Shown piece after piece: positions 6,715 through 16,847 of a stretch of DNA of 64,000 nucleotides. Origin of the DNA: Spirochaetaceae bacterium (GTDB taxonomy: Bacteria > Spirochaetota > Leptospiria > Leptospirales > Leptonemataceae); assembly GCA_002730875.1 (NCBI GenBank), contig PCBI01000006.1, positions 128,044 to 192,043 on the forward strand, read 5' to 3'. Positions within the stretch are counted from its first letter, which is position 1; each line of letters opens with the position of its first letter. The notes under the pieces were generated by a model, which saw nothing but the letters and a program-made list of their open reading frames with translations, did no database searches and was not told the origin of the DNA. A program made the translations under genes and the position numbers.

Positions 6715-8856
6715 TCAGACAAGATTCCCGAGCCTGGAAAACTCAGAGAACATCCGCCCCTGCTTCCAGGCCGAAGGCATCAACTCTTTGCCAGACTGGT
6801 CCGCGCCCTTCAACGTCTTCATTTTCTTTCGGATGGAATCTTCCCATCCGGCCGGCCTTTTGGATGGCCCCGTGTTGAGACGCAATGCTTCTCGGTAGGC
6901 TTCCAGGGCTCGCAACGGCATATCCAATTTGTGGTAAACATCCCCCAGATGTTCATGGATTTCCGGACTGGGAGTAGAGTCATTTTGCATTAGAGTGGCC
7001 GCCATTTCCAGATGAAACCTGGCCATATCGTAATTGCCCGACTTGAAATAAACCCAGCCCAGGCTGTCTCGGTAGGCTGCATTGGAAGGCTCCTGCTGCA
7101 CCGCCTTTTCGATCAACGCGCGGGCTTTTTCCAGATTCTTGCCTTCGCGAGCGTAAAGGTAACCCAGGGAGTTTTGAGCCGGGGCAAATTCAGGATTGGA
7201 CTCCAGAACCTTCAAATACCCCTGCTCCGCCTTTTCAAGATTGCCTTTCTCCGATTGCAGCACCGCTTCCAGAAATATATAGTCAAGACGATCCGGCGCC
7301 AGTTCTCGCGCACGACTCATACTTACCAGGGCCTGATTCCAGTTGTGCTCCCTCCATTCGACCAGGCCAAGAACCATGTAACTCTGATCCCGGGACGGGG
7401 AACGATTGATCTGCTCCTTCAGGATGATTCGCGCATCTTCGAAGCGTCGAATCTCCTCCGATGAATAAAGACGGGCCAGGTTTTCAATCGCTGCCGGTCT
7501 CTCCAGGGATTGACCCCAGGCGCTTTCGCGGTCTCCCACTTCTATAGTCCGCTGCGCTTCAATAAGGGCGCGATGAAAATGCCCCGAATCCTGTAAATGT
7601 ATCCAGCTTAGTCTATGAATCTGAAACTCAGAAATCTGTATGTCTGGTCGCTGTTCCTTTAGCTTCCTGGCTTTCTGTATAATCTTCCATCCGGTATCGG
7701 GCTCGTTCTGTTGCGCTGCCAGCTCGCTTACGTTCAATAATTCTTCAGCATAAGAGGTTAAATCCCGTTTCTCCAACGCATAGAGGAGGGCCACCCTGGC
7801 CGGTAAATGATCGGGATGCTTCTCCAGAAAGCCCAGCAAGGGAGCGAAGGATCCGGGCGGCTGATCCGTCAGCAGAAGCCAGTATTGTTCGGCCAGGGGA
7901 TTGGAGTCTTTGCAACGGGAGAAATAGGCGATGGCCCGGGGATCAAATCGCATCATGAAGATCTGTCCCAGCAAAAAATCCAACCGCTCGGTGTCGATTC
8001 CGGCTTCCTTGAGGTTTTCGCGGGGCATACGATCCAGCTTGAGCAGATGGGGTAAAGATCGATTGTATTTTCCGTTTTCGAAATACACTCCCGCTCCCAG
8101 CAGGTAACGTCCGCCCACACTTTCCGGATGGTATTCGAGAAACTTCATGGCATACACGGAGGCCAGGTCGGGATCCTTCTTGCCCACGTAATACACAGCC
8201 AGTCGCCAGAGGGAATTAGAGCGATAATAACCGCTGCGAAAATCCCCGGGCGGGGCCACATAGAGGACCCGGGTGTAGTAGTTCATGCTTCGATCTTCCT
8301 GCCCGGCCTGACGATATAGCTCCGCCACATGGTAGTTCAACTCCATGTTCGCCGGATAGCTTTCCAGAGCCTCCAGAGCAAGCTCCAATGATCGGCCCTC
8401 CCTTTGAAGGTCCGCCATCTGAAGAACGATCTCCACCATATCTTCTTCGTCGGTGGGTTTGGCCAGAGCCAGTTCCAATTGCGCTGCCGACTCCTCCGTC
8501 CGCTTCAGCGAAAAAAGAACCCGGGCATATTGGATTCGAACGAAGTCGGCCACCGGCTGCTTTTTCTGTGTCCGGCTTTCCAGGTACTTCACAAACATTG
8601 CGGCCGATTCGCCATATCGGGATTCGGTTTGGGCCGCAAATGCCTTTTGAAGAATGAGACCGTCGCCGGAGTCCTCCGGCCCGCGCTCCGGAATAGTGCG
8701 GGAACGAGAATAACCGGGTTCGGCAGTTTCTGCATTCTCGGCACGAAGTCCGCCGGATACCTGGACAGGCCTCTGCAAAGGAAGGAGCAGAGCAACGCAG
8801 ACAAAGGTAATTGCCGCCGACGGGCCGGGAAAAGAAACCGATTGAGTAAGCCTCAT
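6715..8856 (-). CDS. Exported TPR-repeat protein
   Basis: A 713-residue protein with an N-terminal hydrophobic signal (ITFVCVALLLPL) followed by tetratricopeptide repeats over most of the chain. The best units are at the C-terminal half, for example AQNSLGYLYAREGKNLEKAR, AYRDSLGWVYFKSGNYDMAR and IHEHLGDVYHKLDMPLRALE, each with the W/L-G-Y-A spacing. TPR arrays bind partner proteins; the location is probably periplasmic or outer-membrane associated. It is divergent from the membrane protein at 8941, with 84 bp between starts. No enzymatic domain is seen. Confidence 0.75.
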   Translation of the reverse strand: MRLTQSVSFPGPSAAITFVCVALLLPLQRPVQVSGGLRAENAETAEPGYSRSRTIPERGPEDSGDGLILQKAFAAQTESRYGESAAMFVKYLESRTQKKQPVADFVRIQYARVLFSLKRTEESAAQLELALAKPTDEEDMVEIVLQMADLQREGRSLELALEALESYPANMELNYHVAELYRQAGQEDRSMNYYTRVLYVAPPGDFRSGYYRSNSLWRLAVYYVGKKDPDLASVYAMKFLEYHPESVGGRYLLGAGVYFENGKYNRSLPHLLKLDRMPRENLKEAGIDTERLDFLLGQIFMMRFDPRAIAYFSRCKDSNPLAEQYWLLLTDQPPGSFAPLLGFLEKHPDHLPARVALLYALEKRDLTSYAEELLNVSELAAQQNEPDTGWKIIQKARKLKEQRPDIQISEFQIHRLSWIHLQDSGHFHRALIEAQRTIEVGDRESAWGQSLERPAAIENLARLYSSEEIRRFEDARIILKEQINRSPSRDQSYMVLGLVEWREHNWNQALVSMSRARELAPDRLDYIFLEAVLQSEKGNLEKAEQGYLKVLESNPEFAPAQNSLGYLYAREGKNLEKARALIEKAVQQEPSNAAYRDSLGWVYFKSGNYDMARFHLEMAATLMQNDSTPSPEIHEHLGDVYHKLDMPLRALEAYREALRLNTGPSKRPAGWEDSIRKKMKTLKGADQSGKELMPSAWKQGRMFSEFSRLGNLV

Positions 8857-8940
8857 GGATACGTTAAGATTTGAATCCGGAAACCTCAGTTCCAGATATT
8901 TTTGGCTGGCCAGGAGCCTTTTTTCCTGTGAACTGGGGCG

Positions 8941-10161
8941 ATGATTCGGCTGATCCTACGGCAAATGGGCAAGTACCGCTGGCCCATACTGGGACTTCTT
9001 GTAGTCTGGGTAGGCGCCGGATACTGGCTCCTGAACAATCGCTACGAAATAGTTTCTTTTCTTTCATCGATAAGCACAGATTATCCCGACCCGGGAAAAC
9101 AGGATCCCTCCCATGCCTATTTTCAGTTTGTGAAGCCAGCACTGGAATCTGTGGAAGAAGACGGAATCCGCCTGGATCTAATGAAGCGGGCCTGTCCGGA
9201 AAGGGCCCTTACTCCATTCTTCGAAGTTGAACTGGGGCGAAATCATTGGCTGGAAAAGATTAGAGACTGGAATGTGGCGCAGCCCGGCGAAGCCCATCGG
9301 GTAGTGGAACCCACCGGCTACTGGAAGCAGAACCGGGAGGTCGTGCTGGAATCATTACAGGAATTAATACGAGCCACCTACTATGCCTACGAAATCACCG
9401 GCGAGGACCGGGGACTTCCCGGCGAAGAAACGATATTGGTACCGGCTTTGATCAGCAAGTACGCCGAAGCGCTTTGCATGCCCCTTCTGGGAAGGCTCTC
9501 CTGGGGCGACTATGTGGAGTTCCAGGAACAGAGGGCCTACCTGGACCTGGAAGAAAACGAACCGGAATACTACAGGTACAGACTTCCCGCCGAGCGAGAT
9601 CTGCTCACCCTGGGAAGCCTGCGCAATTCCAGAAACTATCAGGAAGCCTTGCTTCAGTATCTGGGCGGCGGAGCGCCTTCTCCCTTCTCGCCTGAAGGGT
9701 GCCATAATCGCTCGCTGGTTTGTCTGGCTCCCCGGGAAGCCTTTCAGGTCTATAACAAGCTTATCTTTGCCGCCCCTTCCGAAAGGTTGCCCTATTTGTT
9801 CCTGGAGCAGGGGCAGGTCCTGGGCTGGCTGGCCCGAAGAGGCGACGATAGCCTGGACAATCCTTACGATCGGGCGCTGGACACTTTGAGCGGCGCCGCC
9901 GAAAGCCGATCCCTGGAGAAGCAGGCAACCACCGAAATGATTCGCATCTATGTGCATCGTGAGAACTATGAAGAGGCCCGAAGTGCGTTACGACAACTGT
10001 CGCTTACGGTCAACCTGAACTCTCCCGAGACCGCCGATCTGCGCGAACTAATTCGAAAGACCCTGGGAGGCATGGGACTGCACCGAGAAGCGGACTGCTT
10101 TGCAAATACCATGGGCGCCGAAAGACCCCATTGCAGGAATCGCCTGGATTTCTTACGTTAG
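8941..10161 (+). CDS. Membrane-anchored protein of unknown function, TPR-like C-terminus
   Basis: A 406-residue protein with one N-terminal TM helix (WPILGLLVVWVGAGYWLL, about residues 14-31) and a long soluble domain, presumably periplasmic. The C-terminal third is helical, with paired helices such as EKQATTEMIRIYVHRENYEEARSAL that look TPR- or Sel1-like. No known family is recognised. It ends 37 bp before the cysteine desulfurase start and probably shares its transcript. ATG 8941 was chosen because it places the TM helix near the N-terminus. Confidence 0.6.
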   Translation: MIRLILRQMGKYRWPILGLLVVWVGAGYWLLNNRYEIVSFLSSISTDYPDPGKQDPSHAYFQFVKPALESVEEDGIRLDLMKRACPERALTPFFEVELGRNHWLEKIRDWNVAQPGEAHRVVEPTGYWKQNREVVLESLQELIRATYYAYEITGEDRGLPGEETILVPALISKYAEALCMPLLGRLSWGDYVEFQEQRAYLDLEENEPEYYRYRLPAERDLLTLGSLRNSRNYQEALLQYLGGGAPSPFSPEGCHNRSLVCLAPREAFQVYNKLIFAAPSERLPYLFLEQGQVLGWLARRGDDSLDNPYDRALDTLSGAAESRSLEKQATTEMIRIYVHRENYEEARSALRQLSLTVNLNSPETADLRELIRKTLGGMGLHREADCFANTMGAERPHCRNRLDFLR

Positions 10162-10198
10162 TAGTGGGCGGAGCCCGGCAAATCGAAGAACTCGCAAT

Positions 10199-11368
10199 AT
10201 GATCTACCTGGACTACAACGCCACGCATCCACCGCTACAGGATATTTTTGAGAAGAACTGGAAGCGTTACCTGCAAAACCCCGCCAATCCCAGCGGAATC
10301 TCCGTAGCTTCGCAGAAAAACCAGGCCTTCATAGATAAGAAGCGGAAGTCCATTTCCGATGCCCTGGGCTGGAAGCCGGATTCGGTGAAATTCGCCAGCA
10401 CCGGCACCGAGGCGACTTACTGGCTGGTGAAATCGTTTGCGGCCCGAAGGCCCGAAGCCAGCCATTGCATCCTTTCTTCCTGCGAACACGATGCCATGAT
10501 TGCCGCCTGTCAGGATGCCGGGCTAAAGATTGTCTATCTTCCGGTAACCCGCCAGGGACTTACTGACCCGGCTGAACTGGCGAAGCTTCTGCAGTCCGGC
10601 AAGCTGGAGTCCGGTAACCTGCAACCGCACTCAGTAGCCTTCGCATCGATCATCCATGCTTCCAACGAAACAGGAGTGATTCAACCTGTGGAGGAGCTCT
10701 CTGCTATATGTCGCAGCTACGAAATTCCCTTCCTATCCGATTGCATCCAGAGCGCCGGCAAGATTCCACTGCCAATGGAGTGGCTGGACGGACTTTTGCT
10801 GAACGGCCATAAACTGGGGGCCGGGGCCGGCACATCGGTGGCGGCTTTCGCTCCGATGTATGTGGATGATATCGCATCGCTGTATCGCGGCGGACTGCAG
10901 GAAGAGGAAACTCGGGCCGGTACCGAAAACTTGCTCTCCATAGCGTCCATGGCCGATGCCTTTTGCTTTCAACTGGAAAACATGGAGAAAAAGACTTTGC
11001 GACTTTCGCCGCTCCATGCCGATCTAGAAGGATTCCTCAAGGACCGAGGGGTGACAATCGCCGGCGAAGACAGCCCCAGGCTTTCCAATACTACTTATGC
11101 CGTGTTTTCAAACGTCGAACACATGGACTTCTTGCTCATGGGACTGGACCAGGCCGGTATTGTATGTTCCACTGGAAGTTCGTGCAAGTCCAGGACACGA
11201 CAGCCATCACGGATACTTCTGAAGATGGGATTCTCGGAAAAGGAAAGCATGCAAGCATTGCGATTCTCCAGCGGTATTAACACCACGGGATCTGATTTCG
11301 GAACTCTGAAAGAGACCCTGGCGCCTATACTGGAGCGGCTTACCCGATCGTCCGCCACATCTACATGA
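10199..11368 (+). CDS. Cysteine desulfurase family (NifS/IscS-like) aminotransferase
   Basis: PLP-dependent enzyme expected to take sulfur from cysteine for Fe-S clusters or other sulfur carriers. It starts with the family hallmark IYLDYNATHPP. It contains FASTGTEATYWL, SCEHDA (substrate/PLP His), SDCIQSAGKIP, LNGHKLGAGAGTS with the PLP lysine at about residue 205, and the catalytic-cysteine loop STGSSCKSRTRQPS with Cys at about residue 329, followed by RFSSGINTT. ATG 10199 is used because the conserved strand follows it directly; the frame is open further upstream, overlapping the previous gene. ThiS and the CitE-type genes are not adjacent, so the sulfur acceptor is unknown. The class (IscS or SufS type) is not settled; the loop length suggests the IscS/NifS group. 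Confidence 0.85.
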   Translation: MIYLDYNATHPPLQDIFEKNWKRYLQNPANPSGISVASQKNQAFIDKKRKSISDALGWKPDSVKFASTGTEATYWLVKSFAARRPEASHCILSSCEHDAMIAACQDAGLKIVYLPVTRQGLTDPAELAKLLQSGKLESGNLQPHSVAFASIIHASNETGVIQPVEELSAICRSYEIPFLSDCIQSAGKIPLPMEWLDGLLLNGHKLGAGAGTSVAAFAPMYVDDIASLYRGGLQEEETRAGTENLLSIASMADAFCFQLENMEKKTLRLSPLHADLEGFLKDRGVTIAGEDSPRLSNTTYAVFSNVEHMDFLLMGLDQAGIVCSTGSSCKSRTRQPSRILLKMGFSEKESMQALRFSSGINTTGSDFGTLKETLAPILERLTRSSATST

Positions 11369-11565
11369 TCCCGTTGTTAGTGATCGCGAGCGATCCCGGA
11401 GTATTCACAGGTGCAGGTCAAATTCTACAGTAACCTCCTCCGGATGGGTTCGCCCATTTGATGCCGGGGGACAAGCATGTCGGTCCTGGTCCGGGTAATT
11501 ATACGCAGTAAGGATTGTGAGGCCGGAGATATGGAGTCTAAAAAAGCCCACCCGGCCATGGCATA

Positions 11566-11595
11566 AAACAAGGGACTCCGAAAAGTCCCTTGTTT
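11566..11595 (-). terminator. Intrinsic terminator for the 11645-12388 lipoprotein
   Basis: AAACAAGGGACT and AGTCCCTTGTTT make a perfect 12-bp stem with a 6-nt loop. Read on the minus strand it ends in TTTT, 49 bp beyond the lipoprotein stop codon. It could also stop transcription from the desulfurase side. Confidence 0.8.
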
Positions 11596-11644
11596 CCTTC
11601 GGCCTTTGCCGAAGGGATGCGCTCATAGGCGACGCTGCAGCGGA

Positions 11645-12388
11645 TTACTCTTCTGGCTTCTCTTCGGTAGCCGGAGTAGTGCTCATGCTTTCGTCGTAGC
11701 AGTTACCCGCTTTTCGCATTTCATTGTACGCCGGAATGCCGGACTTCAAGAAAGCCTCTTTGTCGAAGTTTTCGTTAGTATCAACAGTGATTCTTTCGCG
11801 CATTTCTTCGCGGATAGCCTCAAACTCGCGCTGCATGATTTCTTGCTTGAGCGTAGCCTCGGCGTAAGATAAACAATCGTCCAGGGTCATGGATGCAGCC
11901 TGCGGGCCGTACTGCTGGCGAATTTGCTGGCAACGGGCTTCCTTTTGCTCTTCGGAGATCTTTATGTTCTCTTCAACTTTGTCCATCATGTAGAGCTTGC
12001 TCAAAGCATCCAGACGAACCTGTTCCAGGATTTCTTTCACCATGGGGCGATCGGTAAAGCCTTCCTGGATAGCGCGCTGCTCAATAATTCGCATCTCGCG
12101 GTATTGCTTGTAGTTGAACTCCGGATTCAGCATGGTCAGTACCTGCTGCAGCTCCGGACGGGTTCTTTGAATATCATCCGGATTGCAAATGAACCGAATC
12201 AATGTCTTCTTCTCTGCGTTGGCCATGCGAGCGGTCTTCTCTACATAGCCTTCATAGTAGCGCTCATACTCTTTGGTTGTGATGGTATGATTACCGATGG
12301 TTTCGATTTTTTCTCCTTCCTTGCATGCGTTGATAGCGAATAGAACCAACACAGCAACAGAAGCTAATTGAATTTGCCTTTTCATCAA
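11645..12388 (-). CDS. Lipoprotein with SurA-N-like helical domain
   Basis: A 247-residue lipoprotein with signal MMKRQIQLASVAVLVLFA and lipobox INAC (Cys22). The mature protein starts with IGNHTITTKEYERYYEGY, the strand-helix opening seen in SurA/PrsA-type chaperones, then is almost wholly helical and charged (EQKEARCQQIRQQYG, EATLKQEIMQREFEAIREEM). No parvulin (PPIase) domain follows, so it would be a foldase-like or binding lipoprotein rather than an isomerase. Four cysteines beyond the lipobox are notable. A strong terminator follows. The chaperone resemblance is inference from the N-terminal pattern. Confidence 0.65.
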   Translation of the reverse strand: MMKRQIQLASVAVLVLFAINACKEGEKIETIGNHTITTKEYERYYEGYVEKTARMANAEKKTLIRFICNPDDIQRTRPELQQVLTMLNPEFNYKQYREMRIIEQRAIQEGFTDRPMVKEILEQVRLDALSKLYMMDKVEENIKISEEQKEARCQQIRQQYGPQAASMTLDDCLSYAEATLKQEIMQREFEAIREEMRERITVDTNENFDKEAFLKSGIPAYNEMRKAGNCYDESMSTTPATEEKPEE

Positions 12389-12501
12389 GATTTCTCCTGC
12401 TAACTCTAGATATGATTAGGATTGCCGCGCAGACGCGCACAGTTCAGTCTCTCAGTCAAGGGAGTATGGGCGGCCCCGGACGGCAAGCGAAACTATCGGA
12501 C

Positions 12502-15500
12502 TCAGGACGCCTTTTCCTTTTCCTGGAGCGGCGCCGTAAGCTCCAGAAGCGCAGTCAGAAAAGCGGCGAGACGGCTCTCCAACCCGGCTTTCAGGACTTC
12601 AGGCATTGGCTCGAAGTATAGAGTGTCCGATTTTCCGGGCTTTACCCGAAATCCTTTACCGGATTTCAGAACCTGTATCATGTGCTCAGGCGGAATTCGA
12701 AAGTTTTCACCGGCTTCCAGTTGAACAATGCCGGCCCCTTCTTCGAATACCTTTTCAAATCCGGCCGAAGAGCAAAGGGTTCGGATTTTTTCTACGAGAA
12801 CAAACTGGCGGGCGGCCCCGGTAGGCTCGCCGAAACGGTCTTCCATTTCTGTGGCCAGGTTCTCCACCTCTTCCAGGTCGATGGCCGCTTCGAAGCGTTT
12901 GTAGAACTCGATCTTCTGTCGGGTATCCGGAATATAATCGTCCGGCAAATAGAAGTCCGTTTTCAGGTTTACCGCGCATCGGAAGTCCGATGGAACCTCT
13001 TCGCCTTTAAGTCGACGGACGGCATCGTCCAGAAACTTGATGTAAAGCTCGTAGCCTACATCCATTATGTCGCCGCTCTGCTCCTTTCCCAGGAGGTTAC
13101 CGGCGCCGCGGATTTCCAGGTCGCGCATGGCCACCTTGAATCCGCTGCCCAACTCCTGATACTCCAGAAGCGTGTTCAGGCGTTTTTGGGCCTGCTCGGT
13201 AAGTATATGTTTTCCCGGATGAAAGAAATAGGCATAAGCTTGCCTGGATGCGCGTCCCACTCTACCTCGGATCTGATAAAGCTGCGAAAGACCGAAGGAA
13301 TCCGCCCGATCCACGATCAGGGTATTTACATTGGGCATATCGATCCCATTTTCGATTATCGCAGTAGTCAGAAGCAAATCATACTTTCGATTCACAAAAT
13401 CGAGAAGAATGTTCTCAATGTCGTCTTCATCCATCTGTCCGTGCAAAGAAGTAAAGCTTACGTCCGGCATCAAACTCTGGATCCGCGCGGACACGGCATC
13501 CAGATCTTGAATACGGTTATGCAGATAAAAAACCTGACCTCCCCGCTCCAGTTCGCGCTGCACGGCCTCTACCAGAACCGTATCCGAGTCTTCCATGACA
13601 TGGGTTTGCACCGGCCGCCGATCGCGCGGCGGGGTCTGAATGATGCTCAGGTCACGAATACCGGTGAGCGACAGATGCAGGGTTCGCGGAATGGGAGTGG
13701 CTGTGAGAGTGAGCACATCCACCAGCGCCCTCATTTTTTTCAGCGCCTCTTTATGGGTTACGCCGAATCTTTGCTCTTCATCCACAATGAGCAATCCCAG
13801 ATTCTTGAACTTGATGTCTTTGGCCAGGAGCGCATGGGTTCCAATCACTACATCCACTTCTCCGTCCAGGATTCTCTTTTTGGTTTCCGTAACCTCTTTT
13901 CGTGTGCGAAACCTGGAAATCCAGTCCACACGAACGGGAAAATCGCCATAACGTTCTTTGAAGTTCTTGAAGTGCTGTAACGCCAGGATTGTGGTGGGGC
14001 AAATCACCGCCACCTGCTTGCCGCCCATTACAGCCTTAAATGCGGCCCGAATCGCCACTTCGGTTTTACCGTAGCCGACATCGCCGCACACCAGCCGATC
14101 CATGGGTCGGGCCGTTTCCATATCCTGCTTCACCGCTTCAATGGCTGTGATTTGGTCCGGAGTCTCCTCGAAGGGAAAGGCGGCTTCGAATTCTTCCTGC
14201 CAGGGCGAATCCGGCGGATAAGCGTATCCTTTCCGACTCATTCGCGCCGCATAGATCTTCAGGAGCTCTTCGGCGAATTCTTCGATGCGCTCTTCAACTC
14301 TTTCCCGAACCTTTTTGAAGGAAGCCCTGCCCAGATGGTCCAACCGGGGTTTTTCCGTGGGCGCGGCGTATTTCTGCACCAGCGAGATTTGATCGAGCGG
14401 CACGAACAATCGGTCCTGCTCGGCATATTCAAGAACCAGGAAATCCCTTTCGCGACCCGCGGCTTTTACGCGCTCAAGTTTTATGAACTTGCCCACACCG
14501 TGGTTAATGTGAACAACGAAATCGCCTTCTTTGAGGTCAAGAAAGGATTCGATGGGCGATGAAGTGCGCGACTTGAAACGATTTCGCTTTCGATAGCCCC
14601 GGCCGAAAATGTCATGATCGGACCAGACGTACAGATTTAGATCCGGCACTTCGAATCCCGAATTGCGGAAGTTCTGGATTACGTAGAGGGTGTTTTCTGA
14701 TTTCTTTTTGACTCGGCCGGACCTGGCTGCAGGTTTCTTTGCGGACCTCTTTCCGGACGACTCTGCTTTTGAGCCGGTAGCATCGCCCTTTAATCGCGCC
14801 GAAACGGAATGACCGGTAAGAGCAGTACCCGATCCGTCAATATTCACCGGTTCCGAGGGATCTTCCGTCACCGAAAGCTCCACCGGCTCTCCTCTGAAGA
14901 TGCCGTTGATTCGCTGAATCTGCGCATGGTACGGAGAGGTCAAAACTACAGTGGCCTTTTCTTCCAGTTTCTGCTCCACCGCTTTTCGGAGTTCGGATAT
15001 GCGGCCCTGAAAACCGGTGGCGGCGCGAAGCAACGGCCTGTCTACTTCAGAAGCGCTGTTCAAGTCGGCCAGATCTTCGGTAATCCGAAATACGGCCTGA
15101 ATTGTATCCGGTAGCGAATCGCTTTTCGCGCCCTCATCTGCCTCCAGTTCTTCCAGGCGGAGGGGATCGTCCACAAGGAGCCTTTCCGGCGGCGCCGCAA
15201 GACGATCCTGACACTCGGCATCGAATATGGTTTCGTATTCGGCAATCACTCGATGACGGTGCTTTTCAATGTCTTCGTTCTGAATCAAGAAAACCAGCGG
15301 CTTCTTCGTAAAGCAATTCAGCAGGGTTGTACTTTCCAGGAAGTCTACGAGCACATCTTCCAGACCTGGCATATTGCGCCCGGGAAAAAACTGCTCTTCA
15401 ATGGGAATTGTATCTGATGCGGGGCGGGTTTCGATATCCTCCAGCCAGTCCGGCTTTTCTGCATCGCCATATTCGGCAATGTAATCCAGGAAAGCGTCCT

Positions 15501-16224
15501 TCTGCGCCGCCGGTAGTAGATCTTCGCTGGCCGGAACTATCTCCACCTGCTGCAGGGTTTCGGCGCTTCGCTGGGTCTCCGGATCAAAGTGCCGTATGCT
15601 TTCGATCTCTATGTCAAAAAAATCCAGTCGCACAGGGTCCTGTCCCGGAGAGAAAATATCCAGAACCGATCCTTTCATGCATACATCGCCCGGCCCTTCG
15701 GCGCGCTCCACTCGATGGTATCCCAGGGAAATCAGTTTTTGCAGCAGGACGCCCGGATCCACGGTCATTCCTGTCTTCAGATTCAATGTGGCCTTTTTCC
15801 AGATGTCCGGCGACTGGATCTTTCGCATAAGCGATGCGATGGGCGTGACATAGAATCCTGAACGGTTTTCGCATAGATCCAATATGGCATGGACCCGCTG
15901 GCCGGCAATGGCCGCATCTCGCCTGGCCCGGTCATAGGGAATCCCATCGCGCTCGGGAATTAAGACGAATTCGTCCGGCCGCAGAAACAGCTCCAGGTCC
16001 AGCGACAGGGCCTCGGCGGCAACGGCGCCCGGAGTGACCACAAGGATAGGAACGTCCACCACCTGGCGCAAGGAAGCCAGCACAAAACCCACGGCGCCGG
16101 AAGGCACTCCGTACACAGGAAAAAGACCGCCGGATTGCAGGCGGTCTTTCCAGAACTTGGCGGCAAATGCCTTCAGGAAGGATTGCACTTCTGACCGAAT
16201 CCCCCGGGCACATCTGCCATACAA
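12502..16224 (-). CDS. mfd: Transcription-repair coupling factor Mfd
   Basis: A 1240-residue ATP-dependent translocase that removes stalled RNA polymerase and recruits UvrA. Order seen: UvrB-like N-terminal module (GVPSGAVGFVLASL, IPERDGIPYDRAR), the RNAP-interaction domain (GDFVVHINHGVGKF, LEYAEQDRLFVPLDQ), and the RecG-like motor with Walker A GDVGYGKT (about residue 712), DEEQRFGV (about 813), TLTATPIPRTL and QLYQIRGRVGRASRQAYAYF. The C-terminal TRCF domain is present. A Lys/Arg/Ser-rich low-complexity insert of about 45 residues precedes the RNAP-interaction domain (about 470-515). The longest frame starts at TTG 16224 without a visible RBS; GTG 16188, with GGGGGA upstream, is a credible alternative. 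It follows the recombinase-like gene by 5 bp. Confidence 0.95.
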   Translation of the reverse strand: MYGRCARGIRSEVQSFLKAFAAKFWKDRLQSGGLFPVYGVPSGAVGFVLASLRQVVDVPILVVTPGAVAAEALSLDLELFLRPDEFVLIPERDGIPYDRARRDAAIAGQRVHAILDLCENRSGFYVTPIASLMRKIQSPDIWKKATLNLKTGMTVDPGVLLQKLISLGYHRVERAEGPGDVCMKGSVLDIFSPGQDPVRLDFFDIEIESIRHFDPETQRSAETLQQVEIVPASEDLLPAAQKDAFLDYIAEYGDAEKPDWLEDIETRPASDTIPIEEQFFPGRNMPGLEDVLVDFLESTTLLNCFTKKPLVFLIQNEDIEKHRHRVIAEYETIFDAECQDRLAAPPERLLVDDPLRLEELEADEGAKSDSLPDTIQAVFRITEDLADLNSASEVDRPLLRAATGFQGRISELRKAVEQKLEEKATVVLTSPYHAQIQRINGIFRGEPVELSVTEDPSEPVNIDGSGTALTGHSVSARLKGDATGSKAESSGKRSAKKPAARSGRVKKKSENTLYVIQNFRNSGFEVPDLNLYVWSDHDIFGRGYRKRNRFKSRTSSPIESFLDLKEGDFVVHINHGVGKFIKLERVKAAGRERDFLVLEYAEQDRLFVPLDQISLVQKYAAPTEKPRLDHLGRASFKKVRERVEERIEEFAEELLKIYAARMSRKGYAYPPDSPWQEEFEAAFPFEETPDQITAIEAVKQDMETARPMDRLVCGDVGYGKTEVAIRAAFKAVMGGKQVAVICPTTILALQHFKNFKERYGDFPVRVDWISRFRTRKEVTETKKRILDGEVDVVIGTHALLAKDIKFKNLGLLIVDEEQRFGVTHKEALKKMRALVDVLTLTATPIPRTLHLSLTGIRDLSIIQTPPRDRRPVQTHVMEDSDTVLVEAVQRELERGGQVFYLHNRIQDLDAVSARIQSLMPDVSFTSLHGQMDEDDIENILLDFVNRKYDLLLTTAIIENGIDMPNVNTLIVDRADSFGLSQLYQIRGRVGRASRQAYAYFFHPGKHILTEQAQKRLNTLLEYQELGSGFKVAMRDLEIRGAGNLLGKEQSGDIMDVGYELYIKFLDDAVRRLKGEEVPSDFRCAVNLKTDFYLPDDYIPDTRQKIEFYKRFEAAIDLEEVENLATEMEDRFGEPTGAARQFVLVEKIRTLCSSAGFEKVFEEGAGIVQLEAGENFRIPPEHMIQVLKSGKGFRVKPGKSDTLYFEPMPEVLKAGLESRLAAFLTALLELTAPLQEKEKAS

Positions 16225-16229
16225 GTGTT

Positions 16230-16847
16230 TTAGGCCCGCATTTCCAGAGACAGGGCCATCTGATCCGCATTGAGAGTACCCCGGCCAAGGTAGCTCTCGT
16301 ATCTCTTAAAGGGCTGGCGATTCAGAAATCCCAGATGCCGCTGTAGCGGCGCGCGGGATGTACCGTTTCGCAGGTTATGCAGAATAAAAGTATCCCGAAA
16401 GGCTGAAGCGGTCAAACCGTCTATTCGCAAACGACGGCCCAGCTGTCGTACCAGAATTTCAATGGTTCTGGCATTGAAGGGACAATACGGGTCCCTGGAA
16501 AAAAACAAAAACTCATCTGTGCAGCGGCCATGGACCGCGCGACAAAGTGGATAGTATAGAACCGAAGGCAATGCAATATCCCTTTCCGGTTTACCTCGTT
16601 TACCGTTGGAGCGATGCTCCCCTCGTCTAAGGCATGCCTCGCGGGTATTCACAATTCGAATCTTTCGATGCACCGTGTCCACGTCCCCCACGGTCAAGGC
16701 AACGGCTTCCCTAACCTGCATGCCTGTTTCCCACAGTATACGAATAAGCAACTGCGCCGGATGTCCCCGGGCGGCCTCGAATATAGCCACCAGTTCATCT
16801 CTGGACAGTTCCAGGATATTCCCATCACTTCTTCTGAACACTCCCAT
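16230..16847 (-). CDS. Small degenerate tyrosine recombinase (phage-integrase fold)
   Basis: About 205 residues that align with the catalytic domain of XerC/D-type recombinases but lack the N-terminal core-binding domain. Visible blocks: LLIRILWETGMQVREAVAL, the GKPERDIALP beta-hairpin with the catalytic-type Lys, ASAFRDTFILHNLRNGTSR, LQRHLGFLNRQP and KRYESYL. Compared with the catalytic set R-K-HxxR-H-Y, Arg I is Gln (TGMQ for TGLR), the His of HxxR is Ser (SAFR) and the LGH His is Phe (LGF). Arg II and the Tyr remain. ATG 16847 is chosen because AAAGAG lies nine bases upstream; ATG 16865 and an open frame to 16925 are alternatives. It ends 5 bp before mfd. DNA binding without cleavage is a plausible inference. 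Confidence 0.7.
   Translation of the reverse strand: MGVFRRSDGNILELSRDELVAIFEAARGHPAQLLIRILWETGMQVREAVALTVGDVDTVHRKIRIVNTREACLRRGEHRSNGKRGKPERDIALPSVLYYPLCRAVHGRCTDEFLFFSRDPYCPFNARTIEILVRQLGRRLRIDGLTASAFRDTFILHNLRNGTSRAPLQRHLGFLNRQPFKRYESYLGRGTLNADQMALSLEMRA

Noticed and set aside
11405-11626. 73-codon minus-strand open frame
   Set aside because: It passes through the perfect terminator hairpin at 11566-11595 and has no RBS.
12682-13980. 432-codon open frame on the + strand
   Set aside because: It lies wholly antisense to mfd, whose motifs are unmistakable, and its own translation resembles no family.
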